DNA of 64,000 nucleotides from Paenibacillus algicola (GTDB lineage: Bacteria > Bacillota > Bacilli > Paenibacillales > Paenibacillaceae), in the NCBI RefSeq assembly GCF_005577435.1, contig NZ_CP040396.1:4233001-4297000 (forward strand), in the 5' to 3' direction. The notes under the pieces are model-generated. The model ran no database searches. It was not told where the DNA came from and saw nothing but the letters and a program-made list of their open reading frames with translations. Both the position numbers and the translations under genes were made by a program. Of this stretch, positions 26,265 through 36,047 are shown piece by piece. Positions within the stretch are counted from its first letter, which is position 1; the number at the start of each line of letters is the position of its first letter.

Positions 26265-27023
26265 TCATAAAAAAGTAAGCATAAACGCTATCCCCGCCCC
26301 GATCGCGAAGGAGGTGATAAATGCCTCCGCGCCTTTGGACAAGCCGGAGATCAGATGGCCTGCCATCAAATCCCGAATGGCGTTCGTAATCATTAGCCCC
26401 GGTACGAGAGGCATGACGGAGCTGATCATAATCAGGTCCAGATGCCGGCCCAGACCGGCCCGCACGAGCCAGACCGAGGTCATGCCAATGATCAGGGCCC
26501 CCGAGAACTCGGCAAAGAAGCGGACCGGCACCACTTTTTCCATAGATACCGCTGTGATGTAGCCCAGGCCGCCAGCCAGTACTGCGGGGAGCACATCCTC
26601 CCAGGTGCCGTTGAACATGAGCAGAAAGCATCCGCTGACCACCGCAGCCATCAGGATCATGAGCCAGGACGGATAATTGGGCTTCTCCCGTTCCGTTTCC
26701 TGAAGGGCCCGAAACGCCTCGGTCACGGTCAGCTCACCTAGATGAATGCTCCGGGAGATGGAATTTACACGATCGATGCGGTACAGATTCGTCGTACGGC
26801 TCGCGATCCGGATCAGCCGGGTCATATGGCTTGGCTCTTCAATTGAAAAAATAATGCCTGTCGGCGTCATATAGCTATGGCTGTTATCCAAGCCAAAGGC
26901 TGCTGCAATGCGAACCATCGTATCCTCCACGCGGTAGGTTTCGGCACCGCTTTCCAGCATGATTTTTCCGGCCAGCAGGCATACCTTCATCACCTCATGC
27001 TCCCGCCTTAACAGCTCCTCCAC
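26265..27023 (-). CDS. ThrE-type threonine/serine exporter, large subunit (YjjP/DUF1212-like)
   Basis: 252 residues, GTG 6 bases after GGAGG. The soluble N-terminal half (about 1-115) has the family block AGKIMLESGAETYRVEDTM and SHSYMTPTGIIFSI; five helices follow, with VMPLVPGLMITNAIRD matching the PLVPG motif of the small subunit. Substrate specificity is by family only. Confidence 0.87.
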   Translation of the reverse strand: MEELLRREHEVMKVCLLAGKIMLESGAETYRVEDTMVRIAAAFGLDNSHSYMTPTGIIFSIEEPSHMTRLIRIASRTTNLYRIDRVNSISRSIHLGELTVTEAFRALQETEREKPNYPSWLMILMAAVVSGCFLLMFNGTWEDVLPAVLAGGLGYITAVSMEKVVPVRFFAEFSGALIIGMTSVWLVRAGLGRHLDLIMISSVMPLVPGLMITNAIRDLMAGHLISGLSKGAEAFITSFAIGAGIAFMLTFL

Positions 27024-27258
27024 ACCCGTGTCCTCCGTTTCCTGATGCTCTTCCCGGCCGCCGGGGGTGTCTTCCCCTGCGGCCTTGGCTTCTTGAATGT
27101 AACAGCCGCAGATGCCGCCTCATGTTTCATTCTTTAAGATGAGTATAACCTAATTGAGACCTCGCTTTCATGCCGCAGATTTGGGTTTCCTGCATAACAG
27201 GAGGTATAATGGTTTATGGCATACCCATACACCCTATGTTAGACAAGGAGGAATTTCT

Positions 27259-28305
27259 ATGAAGAAACAAGCTCAGCCATCATCTCATTCCCTTCAACAT
27301 ATACCGCTCTCGATTCTGGATCTGTCCATGATTACAGAGGGCAGCACAGCCGCCGTTTCGCTGCGCAACTCGCTCGATCTGGCACAGCACGCCGAGCAGT
27401 GGGGCTACCACCGCTTTTGGCTGGCGGAGCACCATAATATGACGGGTGTCGCCAGCTCGGCGACCTCTGTCGTGATCGGCCATATTGCAGCAGGCACGAG
27501 CCAGATCCGGGTCGGCTCTGGCGGCATTATGCTGCCGAACCACTCGCCGCTCGTCATTGCAGAGCAGTTCGGCACGCTGGAGTCGCTGTTTCCGGGCCGG
27601 ATTGATCTGGGCCTCGGCCGGGCGCCCGGCTCGGATCAGCTGACCTCCCGGGCGCTGCGCCGCGGATCCGGCAGTGATGGACAGGATTTCCCGGACCGCC
27701 TTGGGGAGCTGAGAACGTACTTCAAGCCCACCTCCGGGTCGTCCATGCGGGTTCGGGCAGTTCCGGGCGAAGGCCTGGACGTACCGATCTGGCTGCTGGG
27801 CTCCAGCGGCTTCAGCGCTCAGCTGTCTGCACAGCTGGGGCTGCCGTTTGCGTTTGCGAGCCATTTTGCACCGGACTATTTGCTGCCCGCCCTGGATCTG
27901 TACCGCAGTCAATTCCGGCCCTCCGAGGAGCTGGAGAAGCCTTACGCCATGATCGGCGTGAATGTCATCTGCGCGGATACCGACGAGGAGGCCCAGTATT
28001 TGTCCACCTCCGGCCAGCAGCAGTTCCTGAACATTATCCGCGGCAAAACCGGTCAGCTGAAGCCTCCGGTCAGCAGCATGGAGGATCAGTGGTCGCTGCA
28101 GGAGCGGGCGATTGTGAGCCGGACGCTGACCTACTCCGCAATTGGCAGCCCGGCTACCGTCCGCGAAAAGCTGGAGCAGTTCCTGGAGCAGACGCAAGCC
28201 GATGAAATCATCGTCGCCTCGGCGATTTATGATCATCAGGCGCGCCTGCGCTCCTATGAGCTGCTGTCCGAGATGGGCTTTGCCAGCTCCCGGACCGCTT
28301 CCTAA
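27259..28305 (+). CDS. LLM-class flavin-dependent oxidoreductase
   Basis: 348 residues from ATG ([18 protein letters not shown]), 8 bases after AAGGAGG; the longer upstream frame has no site. A luciferase-like TIM-barrel with the family blocks [29 protein letters not shown] and [14 protein letters not shown]. Such MsnO8-type enzymes use FMNH2 to oxidise varied substrates. No flavin reductase is adjacent. Substrate unknown. Confidence 0.88.
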   Translation: MKKQAQPSSHSLQHIPLSILDLSMITEGSTAAVSLRNSLDLAQHAEQWGYHRFWLAEHHNMTGVASSATSVVIGHIAAGTSQIRVGSGGIMLPNHSPLVIAEQFGTLESLFPGRIDLGLGRAPGSDQLTSRALRRGSGSDGQDFPDRLGELRTYFKPTSGSSMRVRAVPGEGLDVPIWLLGSSGFSAQLSAQLGLPFAFASHFAPDYLLPALDLYRSQFRPSEELEKPYAMIGVNVICADTDEEAQYLSTSGQQQFLNIIRGKTGQLKPPVSSMEDQWSLQERAIVSRTLTYSAIGSPATVREKLEQFLEQTQADEIIVASAIYDHQARLRSYELLSEMGFASSRTAS

Positions 28306-28320
28306 ACATCTTCAACATGA

Positions 28321-28366
28321 CAAGCCCCCCTTGAGCCCGCGCTGCGGGACAAGGGGGGCTTGCTTG
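28321..28366 (+). terminator. Terminator after the LLM oxidoreductase
   Basis: CAAGCCCCCCTT and AAGGGGGGCTTG form a 12-bp perfect stem with a GC-rich inner hairpin (GCCCGC/GCGGG), then CTTGGTTT. Confidence 0.8.
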
Positions 28367-28427
28367 GTTTATGGGCTGAGTCAGGCTCAGACTGGCAGGA
28401 GTGCTCCTTGCACTTCCCGCCGTCGCT

Positions 28428-30887
28428 TTAGTTACTCTTCATGCGCTGCAGCCGCAGCGCGTTCAGCACGACCGAAACCGAGCTCAGCGCCATCGCCGCA
28501 CCCGCGACCCAGGGTGCCAGCAGCCCCGCTGCGGCAATGGGGATGCCCAGCGTATTGTATCCCAGCGCCCAGAACAGATTCTGCCGGATGTTGCGCATCG
28601 TTCGGCGGCTCATGGCCATAGCGTCCGGGATGCTGTTGAGATCGCCCTTCATCAGCGTAATATCTGCGGCCTCCATCGCTACATCCGTCCCGGTCCCCAT
28701 CGCCATGCCGATATCCGCTACGGCCAAAGCCGGTGCATCGTTGATGCCGTCACCGACCATCGCTACCCTGCGGCCCTGCCGCTGCAGCTTCTGCACCTCC
28801 TCGGCCTTGCCCTCCGGCAGCACCTCGGCCAGCACGATATCAATGCCGGCTTGCTTCGCAATCGCTCTCGCCGTCCGCTCATTATCCCCGGTCATCAGAA
28901 TAACCTCAATGCCCATTCTCTTGAGCCGCTCGACCGCCGCTTGCGATGTATCCTTGATTGTATCCGCAGCGGCAATGAGCCCGGCCAGCCGCCCGTCTAC
29001 GGCTGCCAGCATCGCGGTCTTGCCCTCGCTCTCCAGCTGCACCATGCGCTCCAGCACATCGTTGAAATCTACATCATGACGGCTCATCAGCTTACGGGTG
29101 CCGACCAGAACGCGGCGGCCCTCCACGAGCGCGGAGATGCCGTAGCCCGGGACCGCTTCTACCGATTCGGCAGCCTTGAATACCGCTCCGCGCGCCGACA
29201 GCCCGGCGGACACGGCCTCCGCCAGCGGATGCTCCGACCCGCGCTCTGCGGCACCTACCAGGCGGTGGAACTCCGCCTCGCTGAGCCAATTCTGCACCTC
29301 CACATCTGTCAGCTCCGGTGTACCGTTCGTCACGGTGCCTGTTTTGTCCAGCATGACCGTATCCACCTTATGAGCCGACTCCAGATGCTCTCCGCCCTTG
29401 AACAGAATCCCGAGCTCCGCTGCCCGGCCCGAGCCGGCCATAATGGAGGTCGGTGTGGCAAGGCCCAGTGCACATGGACAGGCAATGACGAGCACGGCAA
29501 TGGCAATCTCCAGGCTCGCTGCCACATCACCCGGCGCTATGACCAGCAGCCAGATCAGGAAGGACAGCACCGCAATGCCGACCACAATCGGGACGAACAC
29601 GCCCGAGATGACATCGGCGATCCGCTGAATGGGCGCTTTGGAGCCCTGTGCCTCCTCCACCACACGGATAATACGCGACAGCGCCGTATCGCGGCCAATC
29701 CGGGACGCCTTCATGATCAGGCGCCCGTTCTTATTGACCGTCGCACCAATCAGAGGATCACCGGCCTGCTTATCCACGGGAACGCTTTCTCCGGTAAGCA
29801 TCGATTCATCGACCGATGAGACCCCTTCAAGCACTTCCCCGTCTACGGGAATAATCTCTCCCGGCTTTACGATAACCTGATCTCCCACCTGCACCTGCTC
29901 CGCCGGAATGGAGATCTCCTCTCCGCCGCGAAGGACCCTTGCCATTTTGGCCTGCAGGCTCATCAGGCTCTGAATCGCTTTTGACGTCCGCCCCTTCGCC
30001 AGTGCCTCAAACAGCTTGCCGAGCAGCACCAGCGTAATCAGAATCGCACTCGTCTCATAGTACATGTCCGGACCGTGATGGCCCGGTGCACCGGCGAACG
30101 CCCATTGCAGCGTCAAGTACAGGCTATAGAAATAGGCCGCCGACGTGCCCAGCGCCACCAGCACATCCATATTGGCACTCTTGCTGCGCAGCGCCTTATA
30201 AGCCCCAACATAAAACGGCCCCCCGATATAAAACTGCACCGGCGTAGCCAGCAGCAGCTGAAACCACGGATTCATGAACAGATCCGGCATCCAGATCCAG
30301 GACGTCAGCGAGAAATGGCTCACCATGGCCCACAGCAGGGGCAAAGACAGCAGGCCAGAGAGAAGCAGCCGTTGCTTCTGCCGCTGGATGACATCCTGAC
30401 GGTGGCGAGAGGCCTCTTCCGCGGCCGCCTTGGGCTCCGCTCCATAGCCGAGCTTCTGCACCCGGGCCTGAATATCCGGAATGCTTACCTCCGCCGGGTT
30501 GTATTCCACATGCAGAGACTCCAGCGCGAAATTCACCGTCGCCCGGTCTACCCCTGGCAGGCGGCCTACCCCCTTCTCAATGCGGGCGGCGCACGCTGCA
30601 CAGGTCATTCCGGTCAGCGACAGATCTCCCGATTCCTTCAGCGTGCCGTAGCCCAGCTTTTCGATATTTTGAACCATGTCCTTCGGGGTTACGGCCTCGG
30701 GGTCATATTGTACGGACGCGCGCTCCAGCGCAAAGTTCACACTGGCCTCCTGCACGCCCTTCATCCGCCCCAGGCCTTTTTCGATTCGGCTGGCGCAAGC
30801 GGCACAGGTCATTCCGGTCAGCTGGAGTGTTGCCTTCTTCAGTCCCGGGCGGTCTCCCTGACTCTGTCCTGTTGTTGGTTCCATCAT
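28428..30887 (-). CDS. copA: Copper-translocating P1B-type ATPase
   Basis: 819 residues from ATG behind GGAAGAGG. Two N-terminal heavy-metal domains, each with MTCAACA(S/A)RIEKG (about 28-40 and 96-108). Eight helices, the ion site CPC in [13 protein letters not shown], phosphorylation DKTGTVT, the GSEHPLAEA loop and the [11 protein letters not shown] hinge. It pumps Cu+ out of the cell. It lies downstream of csoR on the same strand, and the copper operator motif occurs before both genes. No copZ chaperone gene is present between them. Confidence 0.96.
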   Translation of the reverse strand: MMEPTTGQSQGDRPGLKKATLQLTGMTCAACASRIEKGLGRMKGVQEASVNFALERASVQYDPEAVTPKDMVQNIEKLGYGTLKESGDLSLTGMTCAACAARIEKGVGRLPGVDRATVNFALESLHVEYNPAEVSIPDIQARVQKLGYGAEPKAAAEEASRHRQDVIQRQKQRLLLSGLLSLPLLWAMVSHFSLTSWIWMPDLFMNPWFQLLLATPVQFYIGGPFYVGAYKALRSKSANMDVLVALGTSAAYFYSLYLTLQWAFAGAPGHHGPDMYYETSAILITLVLLGKLFEALAKGRTSKAIQSLMSLQAKMARVLRGGEEISIPAEQVQVGDQVIVKPGEIIPVDGEVLEGVSSVDESMLTGESVPVDKQAGDPLIGATVNKNGRLIMKASRIGRDTALSRIIRVVEEAQGSKAPIQRIADVISGVFVPIVVGIAVLSFLIWLLVIAPGDVAASLEIAIAVLVIACPCALGLATPTSIMAGSGRAAELGILFKGGEHLESAHKVDTVMLDKTGTVTNGTPELTDVEVQNWLSEAEFHRLVGAAERGSEHPLAEAVSAGLSARGAVFKAAESVEAVPGYGISALVEGRRVLVGTRKLMSRHDVDFNDVLERMVQLESEGKTAMLAAVDGRLAGLIAAADTIKDTSQAAVERLKRMGIEVILMTGDNERTARAIAKQAGIDIVLAEVLPEGKAEEVQKLQRQGRRVAMVGDGINDAPALAVADIGMAMGTGTDVAMEAADITLMKGDLNSIPDAMAMSRRTMRNIRQNLFWALGYNTLGIPIAAAGLLAPWVAGAAMALSSVSVVLNALRLQRMKSN

Positions 30888-30968
30888 GTACACCTCTTCC
30901 GTGCGTATTGGTTCTTCTTGCGCATACTGTTACAGCAAGCACAATGTACAAAATATCCCTCTATCTAG

Positions 30969-30986
30969 CATACCCACCTACCCTAT
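30969..30986. promoter_or_regulatory. CsoR-type operator before copA
   Basis: CATACCCACCTACCCTAT; minus-strand reading ATAGGGTAGGTGGGTATG. It differs at only three of 18 positions from the sequence before csoR and has the G-tract pattern typical of CsoR sites. Confidence 0.6.
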
Positions 30987-31076
30987 AAAAAGGAAGACGA
31001 GTCATCCCGCTTGACTGCGGGCCAGCGGAGCTGCGCAGCTTGCAGAGCAAAGCGCAGCAGGCCCCGGACGATCGCG

Positions 31077-31400
31077 TTATTTCATCAGCTTGTTAATCGT
31101 CACCAGCAGCTCAGGGATGACCTCTTCGTCTCCCTCCTGGATGCGCTCCATAACACAGCTCTTCATATGATGCTCCAGCAGCAGCTTTCCCACACCGTTC
31201 AGCGCGGATTGGACCGAAGCGATCTGGTTCAGCACATCATCACAGTACGTATCCCTTTCAATCAGGCCCTTCACACCGCGAATCTGGCCTTCAATCCGGT
31301 TCAAGCGGCTGATGAGATTGCTTTTGATTTTATCGGAATGATGGCTCTTCCGTTCCCCGTCTACGACGCACTCCTCATGAAGATGATTCTCTGCAGACAT
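31077..31400 (-). CDS. csoR: Copper-sensing repressor, CsoR family
   Basis: 107 residues from ATG (MSAENHLHEE) 8 bases after GGGGGA. All-helical DUF156 fold with RLNRIEGQIRGVKGLIERDTYC, then HHMKSC: the Cys-His-Cys copper site is present. It represses copper-export genes until Cu(I) binds. The N-terminus has extra His/Cys residues (NHLHEECVVDG), which are not part of the usual core. It is followed by copA after 189 bp. Confidence 0.92.
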   Translation of the reverse strand: MSAENHLHEECVVDGERKSHHSDKIKSNLISRLNRIEGQIRGVKGLIERDTYCDDVLNQIASVQSALNGVGKLLLEHHMKSCVMERIQEGDEEVIPELLVTINKLMK

Positions 31401-31497
31401 ATCTCTTGTCCCCCGTTCTTCGCAAGCTTGCTTTCTAAGCTCCAGCAAGGTCCCTGCCCTGAGGCAAGGCCCATCTGATCATACAGCTATTGTAACA

Positions 31498-31515
31498 CAT
31501 AGCCCCCCACCCTAT
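31498..31515. promoter_or_regulatory. CsoR-type operator before csoR
   Basis: CATAGCCCCCCACCCTAT, sitting just upstream of the minus-strand -10 box TACAAT (31489-31494), in the promoter spacer. Near-copy of the site before copA, so csoR is probably self-repressed. Confidence 0.6.
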
Positions 31516-31551
31516 CCATGCTAAAAAATTGTTTTCCGCTTTATTTCCCCC

Positions 31552-31603
31552 TTGCAAGCGGATACAGAGTATAATATGATACTGCCATACTTGTATGGTA
31601 GTA
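31552..31603 (+). promoter_or_regulatory. Promoter and palindromic operator of the uxu operon
   Basis: TTGCAA (31552-31557), 17 bp, TATGAT (31575-31580). At the start point lies TACTGCCATAC-TT-GTATGGTAGTA (31580-31603), an 11-bp inverted repeat with one mismatch. This is the size and position expected for self-control by the GntR protein that follows. Confidence 0.65.
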
Positions 31604-31633
31604 TGGCAGAACCTCAGGAGGTGAATGTACATT

Positions 31634-32350
31634 ATGGTATCCATACCGCCGTCACAGTCTTTTCAAACGATGCTATCGGCCGAGAATTCCTCAGCCGGCA
31701 GTGTGGTCTACACCTCGCTGAAGGGGCAGATTCTGAGCCTGGAGCTGCCGCCAGGCACCCTGCTGTCCGAGAAGGAGATGTCTACGGCATATCAGGTCAG
31801 CCGCACCCCGGTGCGGGAAAGCTTTGTCCGTCTGGCTCAGGAAGGACTGCTGGTCGTCCTGCCCCAGCGCGGTACCCGCGTCTCCCTGATCGATCCGGAG
31901 CTGGTGGAAGAAGCCCGTTTCATGCGCGAGCAGCTGGAGCGCGCTGTGATCGCCCTTGCCTGCGAGAGCTTCCCGGAGGAGCTGCTGGCCGAGCTGGAGT
32001 TTAATCTGGCGCAGCAGAAGCACAGCGTCTTCCAGCAGGACGGCACAATGATGTTCCAGCTCGATGAGGAATTTCACCGCATCCTGTTTGCCGGCTGCAG
32101 GAAGCTCGGCACGTGGAACGTCATTCAGCAGATGAATGTCCATCTCAACCGGAGCCGCATGCTGTGGCTGTCCGAGGATCCGGACTGGGCTTCCTTGTAT
32201 GAACAGCACCGGGAGATGGTACAAGCCATCCGGCAGCAGGACGTCAAGAGGGCCGATGCGCTGATGAAGCAGCACTTGAGCCTGATCATCTCCAACCTGT
32301 CCGTGCTGCAGCAAAGGCATCCGGATTATTTCAAGCCCCCCGGGATCTGA
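31634..32350 (+). CDS. GntR/FadR-family regulator of the mannonate operon
   Basis: 238 residues (three more if ATG 31625 is used; AGGAGG is 12 or 3 bases away). N-terminal winged helix (about 25-90, with GTLLSEKEMSTAYQVSRTPVRESF) and FCD effector domain (about 95-225, with FRL-type metal-binding acidic and His residues: DEEFHRIL, HREMVQAI). Together with uxuA and the SDR it forms a hexuronate unit, so an aldonate or uronate intermediate is the likely inducer. Confidence 0.87.
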   Translation: MVSIPPSQSFQTMLSAENSSAGSVVYTSLKGQILSLELPPGTLLSEKEMSTAYQVSRTPVRESFVRLAQEGLLVVLPQRGTRVSLIDPELVEEARFMREQLERAVIALACESFPEELLAELEFNLAQQKHSVFQQDGTMMFQLDEEFHRILFAGCRKLGTWNVIQQMNVHLNRSRMLWLSEDPDWASLYEQHREMVQAIRQQDVKRADALMKQHLSLIISNLSVLQQRHPDYFKPPGI

Positions 32351-32416
32351 ACGAGAGCGGCTGCAAGCTCAATTCGTTAGGCCCTACATTCATTGACTAG
32401 AAAGGCGGTATGCAAG

Positions 32417-33499
32417 ATGCGTATGGTATTTCGCTGGTTTGGCGAAGGAAATGACACGGTTACGCTGGAGCAGATCCGGCAAATTCCGGGCGTGGAAGGA
32501 ATCGTCTGGGCGCTGCACGATATTCCGGCCGGTGAAGCATGGCCGATGGAGCGGATCATCGAGGTTCGGGATCAGGCGCTCCGCTATGGGCTGCATGTGG
32601 AGGTGGTGGAGAGCGTCAACGTGCATGAGGACATTAAGCTGGGCCTTCCATCCCGTGACCTCTACATCCAGAACTACATAGACAATATCAAGAAGCTGGC
32701 GACCGTTGGCGTAAAGGTCATCTGCTACAACTTTATGCCGATATTCGACTGGGCACGGACCGATCTGCATAAGGAAACGGAGGACGGCTCGAACGCTCTC
32801 TTTTTCGAAAAAGACAAGATTCACGGCATCGATCCGCTGGAGCTTGTGAGCAGCATTACCCGCAATAGTGCCCTGACGATGCCGGGCTGGGAGCCGGAGC
32901 GGCTCTCGCAGCTGACTCAGCTGTTTCAGGCGTACCGCGAGGTTACCGCAGAGGATCTGTGGGATCACCTGGCGTACTTCCTGGAGGCGGTGATTCCGGT
33001 CGCTGAGGAGCACGGCATCCGGATGGCCATACATCCCGATGATCCGCCCTGGTCCATCTTCGGCCTGCCACGCATTATGACAGGAGCAGACAGCGTCCGC
33101 CGGCTGCTGAGTCTGGTGGACAGCCCTTCCAACAGTGTCACGATGTGCAGCGGCTCCTTCGGGGCGAACCCGGCTAATGATATCGTGAGCATGATCGGAG
33201 AGTTTCATGAGCAGATTCCGTTTGCGCACATCCGAAATGTGAAGGTGTTTGACAACGGCGATTTCATCGAGACGTCTCACCGCACGCAGGACGGCACGGT
33301 AGACATCGCCGGCGTCGTGAAGGCTTACCACGAGCACGGCTTTACCGGCTACTGCCGCCCCGATCACGGACGGCATATCTGGGGCGAGCAGTGCAGGCCA
33401 GGCTACGGCCTGTATGACCGGGCCCTTGGCATTATGTATTTATGGGGCGTCTGGGATGCACTGGAGCAGGCCCGTGCCGGAAAGGAGGTCTCCTCATGA
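32417..33499 (+). CDS. uxuA: Mannonate dehydratase
   Basis: 360 residues, ATG 8 bases after AAAGGCGG. Converts D-mannonate to 2-keto-3-deoxygluconate in glucuronate breakdown. Metal- and substrate-site blocks are present: [33 protein letters not shown], and the C-terminal [13 protein letters not shown]. Length equals Bacillus UxuA. It is translationally coupled to the next gene by an ATGA overlap. Confidence 0.94.
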   Translation: MRMVFRWFGEGNDTVTLEQIRQIPGVEGIVWALHDIPAGEAWPMERIIEVRDQALRYGLHVEVVESVNVHEDIKLGLPSRDLYIQNYIDNIKKLATVGVKVICYNFMPIFDWARTDLHKETEDGSNALFFEKDKIHGIDPLELVSSITRNSALTMPGWEPERLSQLTQLFQAYREVTAEDLWDHLAYFLEAVIPVAEEHGIRMAIHPDDPPWSIFGLPRIMTGADSVRRLLSLVDSPSNSVTMCSGSFGANPANDIVSMIGEFHEQIPFAHIRNVKVFDNGDFIETSHRTQDGTVDIAGVVKAYHEHGFTGYCRPDHGRHIWGEQCRPGYGLYDRALGIMYLWGVWDALEQARAGKEVSS

Positions 33500-34368
33500 T
33501 GGAGCCTGAAGTATACACACCGCTGCCGAAGCATGACGCTCTAAAGGGCAAGGTCGCGGCGATCACGGGCGGCTCCGGGGTGCTCTGCCGCGCTATGGCG
33601 CTGGAGCTGGGCCGTCAAGGCGTCAAGGTCGCCGTGCTCAACCGCACCTTGAGCAAGGGCCAGGCCGTCGCGGACGAGATTGTGGCCGCAGGCGGCATCG
33701 CCATCGCCGCCGCCTGCGATGTCACCGACCCGGGCAGCGTAATCCAGGCCGAGCAGGAGGTCCGCAGCCGCCTTGGAGCCTGCGATATTCTGATTAACGG
33801 CGCGGGCGGCAATCATAAGGATGCCAATACGACGAATGAGCGGTTCCGGATGGAGGATCTGGATCAGGAGGGCGTAGCGACCTTCTTTGATCTTTCCGTG
33901 TCCGGCTTCCGGGACGTGTTCGATCTGAACATGCAGGGGACGCTCATTCCGACGCAAATCTTTGCAAGGCACATGCTGGGACGTTCCGATGCGGTCATCC
34001 TGAACGTCTCCTCCATGAGTGCGCCCTCTCCCTTGACCAAGGTGCCGGCCTACAGCGCGGCGAAGGCGGCCATCAACAATTTTACACAGTGGCTTGCTGT
34101 GCATCTGGCGGAATCCGGCATTCGGGTCAATGCGATAGCCCCCGGCTTCTTCCTGACCGAGCAGAATCGCCGGCTGCTGACCAATGAAGACGGCTCGCTG
34201 ACCGATCGCTCCCGCAAGATCCTCGATCACACTCCGATGCGCCGCTTCGGAGTACCCCAGGATCTGCTGGGCACGGTGCTGTGGCTGCTGGATGCGCAGA
34301 CCTCCGGGTTCGTCACGGGCACGGTCATTCCGGTAGACGGCGGGTTTATGGCCTACTCCGGGGTCTAG
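33496..34368 (+). CDS. uxuB: SDR-type fructuronate reductase / D-mannonate oxidoreductase
   Basis: 290 residues, ATG overlapping the uxuA stop, AGGAGG 7 bases before. Short-chain dehydrogenase with [12 protein letters not shown] (cofactor loop), NGAGG, the catalytic Ser (NVSSMSA) and YSAAK. It matches the Bacillus YjmF type, not the unrelated enterobacterial UxuB fold, and interconverts fructuronate and mannonate. The isomerase UxaC and permease of the pathway are not in the window. Confidence 0.88.
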   Translation: MMEPEVYTPLPKHDALKGKVAAITGGSGVLCRAMALELGRQGVKVAVLNRTLSKGQAVADEIVAAGGIAIAAACDVTDPGSVIQAEQEVRSRLGACDILINGAGGNHKDANTTNERFRMEDLDQEGVATFFDLSVSGFRDVFDLNMQGTLIPTQIFARHMLGRSDAVILNVSSMSAPSPLTKVPAYSAAKAAINNFTQWLAVHLAESGIRVNAIAPGFFLTEQNRRLLTNEDGSLTDRSRKILDHTPMRRFGVPQDLLGTVLWLLDAQTSGFVTGTVIPVDGGFMAYSGV

Positions 34369-34516
34369 CCGATCCCCCAGGCAGGGCGGGTCCCCCAGAA
34401 TCCACGGATCCTTGAGGAGGCACGGACCGGGTGAATGTCGCACCTTGACTTTAAGGCCGCGGTTATGGCATCTTAGAATCAGCTTTGAAGAACTTGAGTG
34501 TCCCATATCACACAGC

Positions 34517-34821
34517 GATGAAGGGAAAGAGTATTCTGCAGACGTCATTGTCCAAGCGAGCCGGCGGCTGGTGCAAGGTCCGGCACAATGCGGCAGATGA
34601 ATGGGTCCCTTCGCTTCAAACCGAACGCCTGCATGATTTCATGCGTGCCAGTAGGCTTTGACGGCTCTCCCCCGTTATCCCGGGAGTGGTGGAAGCAAGC
34701 CGCAGCCTTTACAGACTGCGAGGCAGCTGTCCACGTGAAGCGCGGCTGCTCGCAGCCGAACGGTGGTGGTACCGCGGAGTCATGCACTTCGTCCCTGAGA
34801 CTCGGGGCGGAGTGCTTTTTT
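34517..34821 (+). ncRNA. T-box leader (tryptophan) of trpS
   Basis: A T-box riboswitch that reads uncharged tRNA. Stem I begins with GATGAAGGGAAAGAGTA (34517-34533), its distal part has GCCGGCGGCTGGTGCAAGG, and the specifier loop contains GAATGGG with specifier TGG (34602-34604), the Trp codon. The T-box AACGGTGGTGGTACCGCGG is at 34759-34777. The terminator GCACTTCGTCCC...GGGGCGGAGTGC followed by T6 ends at 34821. All parts are in order before trpS. Confidence 0.92.
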
Positions 34822-34850
34822 GTTGTTCTAATTTAGAGGAGGTCTTTATG

Positions 34851-35837
34851 ATGAGCAAAATTATGCTGTCCGGCATCAAGCCCAGCGGTGATCTGAACAT
34901 TGGCGGCTACAGCGGGGCATTGAGCCAGTTTGTAGCGCTGCAGCACGACTATGATTGTTATTTTTTCATTCCTGATCTGCATGCCATTACGGTGTACCAG
35001 GACCCCAAAGAGCTGCATCAGCGCTCCCGGGACGTTGCAGCCCTGTATGTCGCGGCTGGCGTAGACCCGAACAAAGCGGTTATTTTCCTTCAATCCCAGG
35101 TTCGGCAGCATGCCGAGCTGAGCTGGCTGCTGGAAACGCAGGCCCACTTCGGGGAGCTGAGCCGGATGACCCAGTTCAAGGACAAATCCGGCGGCAAGGA
35201 CACGGTCAGCTCCGGCCTGTTCACCTACCCGGTGCTGATGGCAGCAGATATTTTGCTCTATCAGGCGACACATGTGCCGGTCGGGGATGATCAGAAGCAG
35301 CATCTGGAGCTGACGCGGGATCTGGCTGCGCGCTTCAATCATAAGTATGCGCCGACGTTCACACTGCCGGAGCCGGTCATTCAGGAGAGCGGAGCGCGTA
35401 TTATGGGCCTCGACGACCCTTCCAACAAGATGAGCAAGAGCAATCCGAACCAGGGCAGCTACGTATCCCTGCTTGACGAGCCGTCCGTCATCCGGAAGAA
35501 ATTCTCCCGTGCGGTTACCGATTCCGATATGAGCGTGCGCTATGACTGGGAGGCGAAGCCGGCGGTCAGCAACCTGATCGAGATCTACTCCGTCTTCTCC
35601 GGCGACTCCATCGACGCCATCGAGAAGCGCTATGAAGGTCAGGGCTACGGTACCTTTAAGAAGGAGCTGGCCGAGGCCGTCGTCAGCAAGCTGGAGCCGA
35701 TCCAGAAGACGTATCATGAGATCGTCCATTCCGAAGAGCTCGACCGCATCTTGAAAAATGGTGCCGAGCGCGCCGCCGAAAAAGCGGAGCAGACCCTGCT
35801 CGCCGCGAAGCGCGCCATGGGCTTCGTAACGTTCTAA
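34851..35837 (+). CDS. trpS: Tryptophanyl-tRNA synthetase
   Basis: 328 residues; ATG 8 bases after GAGGAGG (ATG 34848 is equally possible at 5 bases). Class I synthetase: HIGH-like PSGDLNIGGYSGAL and KMSKS in NKMSKSNPN, plus VGDDQKQHLELTRD. It charges tRNA-Trp and is controlled by the T-box in front. Normal length. Second TrpRS copies occur in some Bacilli; I cannot tell if this is the only one. Confidence 0.96.
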   Translation: MSKIMLSGIKPSGDLNIGGYSGALSQFVALQHDYDCYFFIPDLHAITVYQDPKELHQRSRDVAALYVAAGVDPNKAVIFLQSQVRQHAELSWLLETQAHFGELSRMTQFKDKSGGKDTVSSGLFTYPVLMAADILLYQATHVPVGDDQKQHLELTRDLAARFNHKYAPTFTLPEPVIQESGARIMGLDDPSNKMSKSNPNQGSYVSLLDEPSVIRKKFSRAVTDSDMSVRYDWEAKPAVSNLIEIYSVFSGDSIDAIEKRYEGQGYGTFKKELAEAVVSKLEPIQKTYHEIVHSEELDRILKNGAERAAEKAEQTLLAAKRAMGFVTF

Positions 35838-35858
35838 AGCCTATAGCGGCGCTTTCAC

Positions 35859-35929
35859 AGCCCCCCTCATTATGAATCTGCCACCCTCTTTACAAGAGGG
35901 GCTGGCAGACGTGGTGAGGGGGGCTTTTT
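35859..35929 (+). terminator. Large two-stem terminator after trpS
   Basis: AGCCCCCCTCA pairs with TGAGGGGGGCT, enclosing a second hairpin (CTGCCA...TGGCAG with CCTCT/AGAGG), then TTTT. Confidence 0.85.
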
Positions 35930-36047
35930 GGAATGGAGAGGATAACGTGTATAATGAAGAGCACCAAAAAATGCAGGTTGCGCTCTCTCAAACAGGTTAC
36001 TATAATAGTGGTAACTTAAATTTTGAACATTAGAAGGACGTGTTTCA

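Noticed and set aside
28401..29819. 472-codon + strand frame
   Set aside because: It lies wholly antisense to copA, whose motifs are complete; it is His/Arg/Gln-rich as expected of a GC-rich shadow frame.
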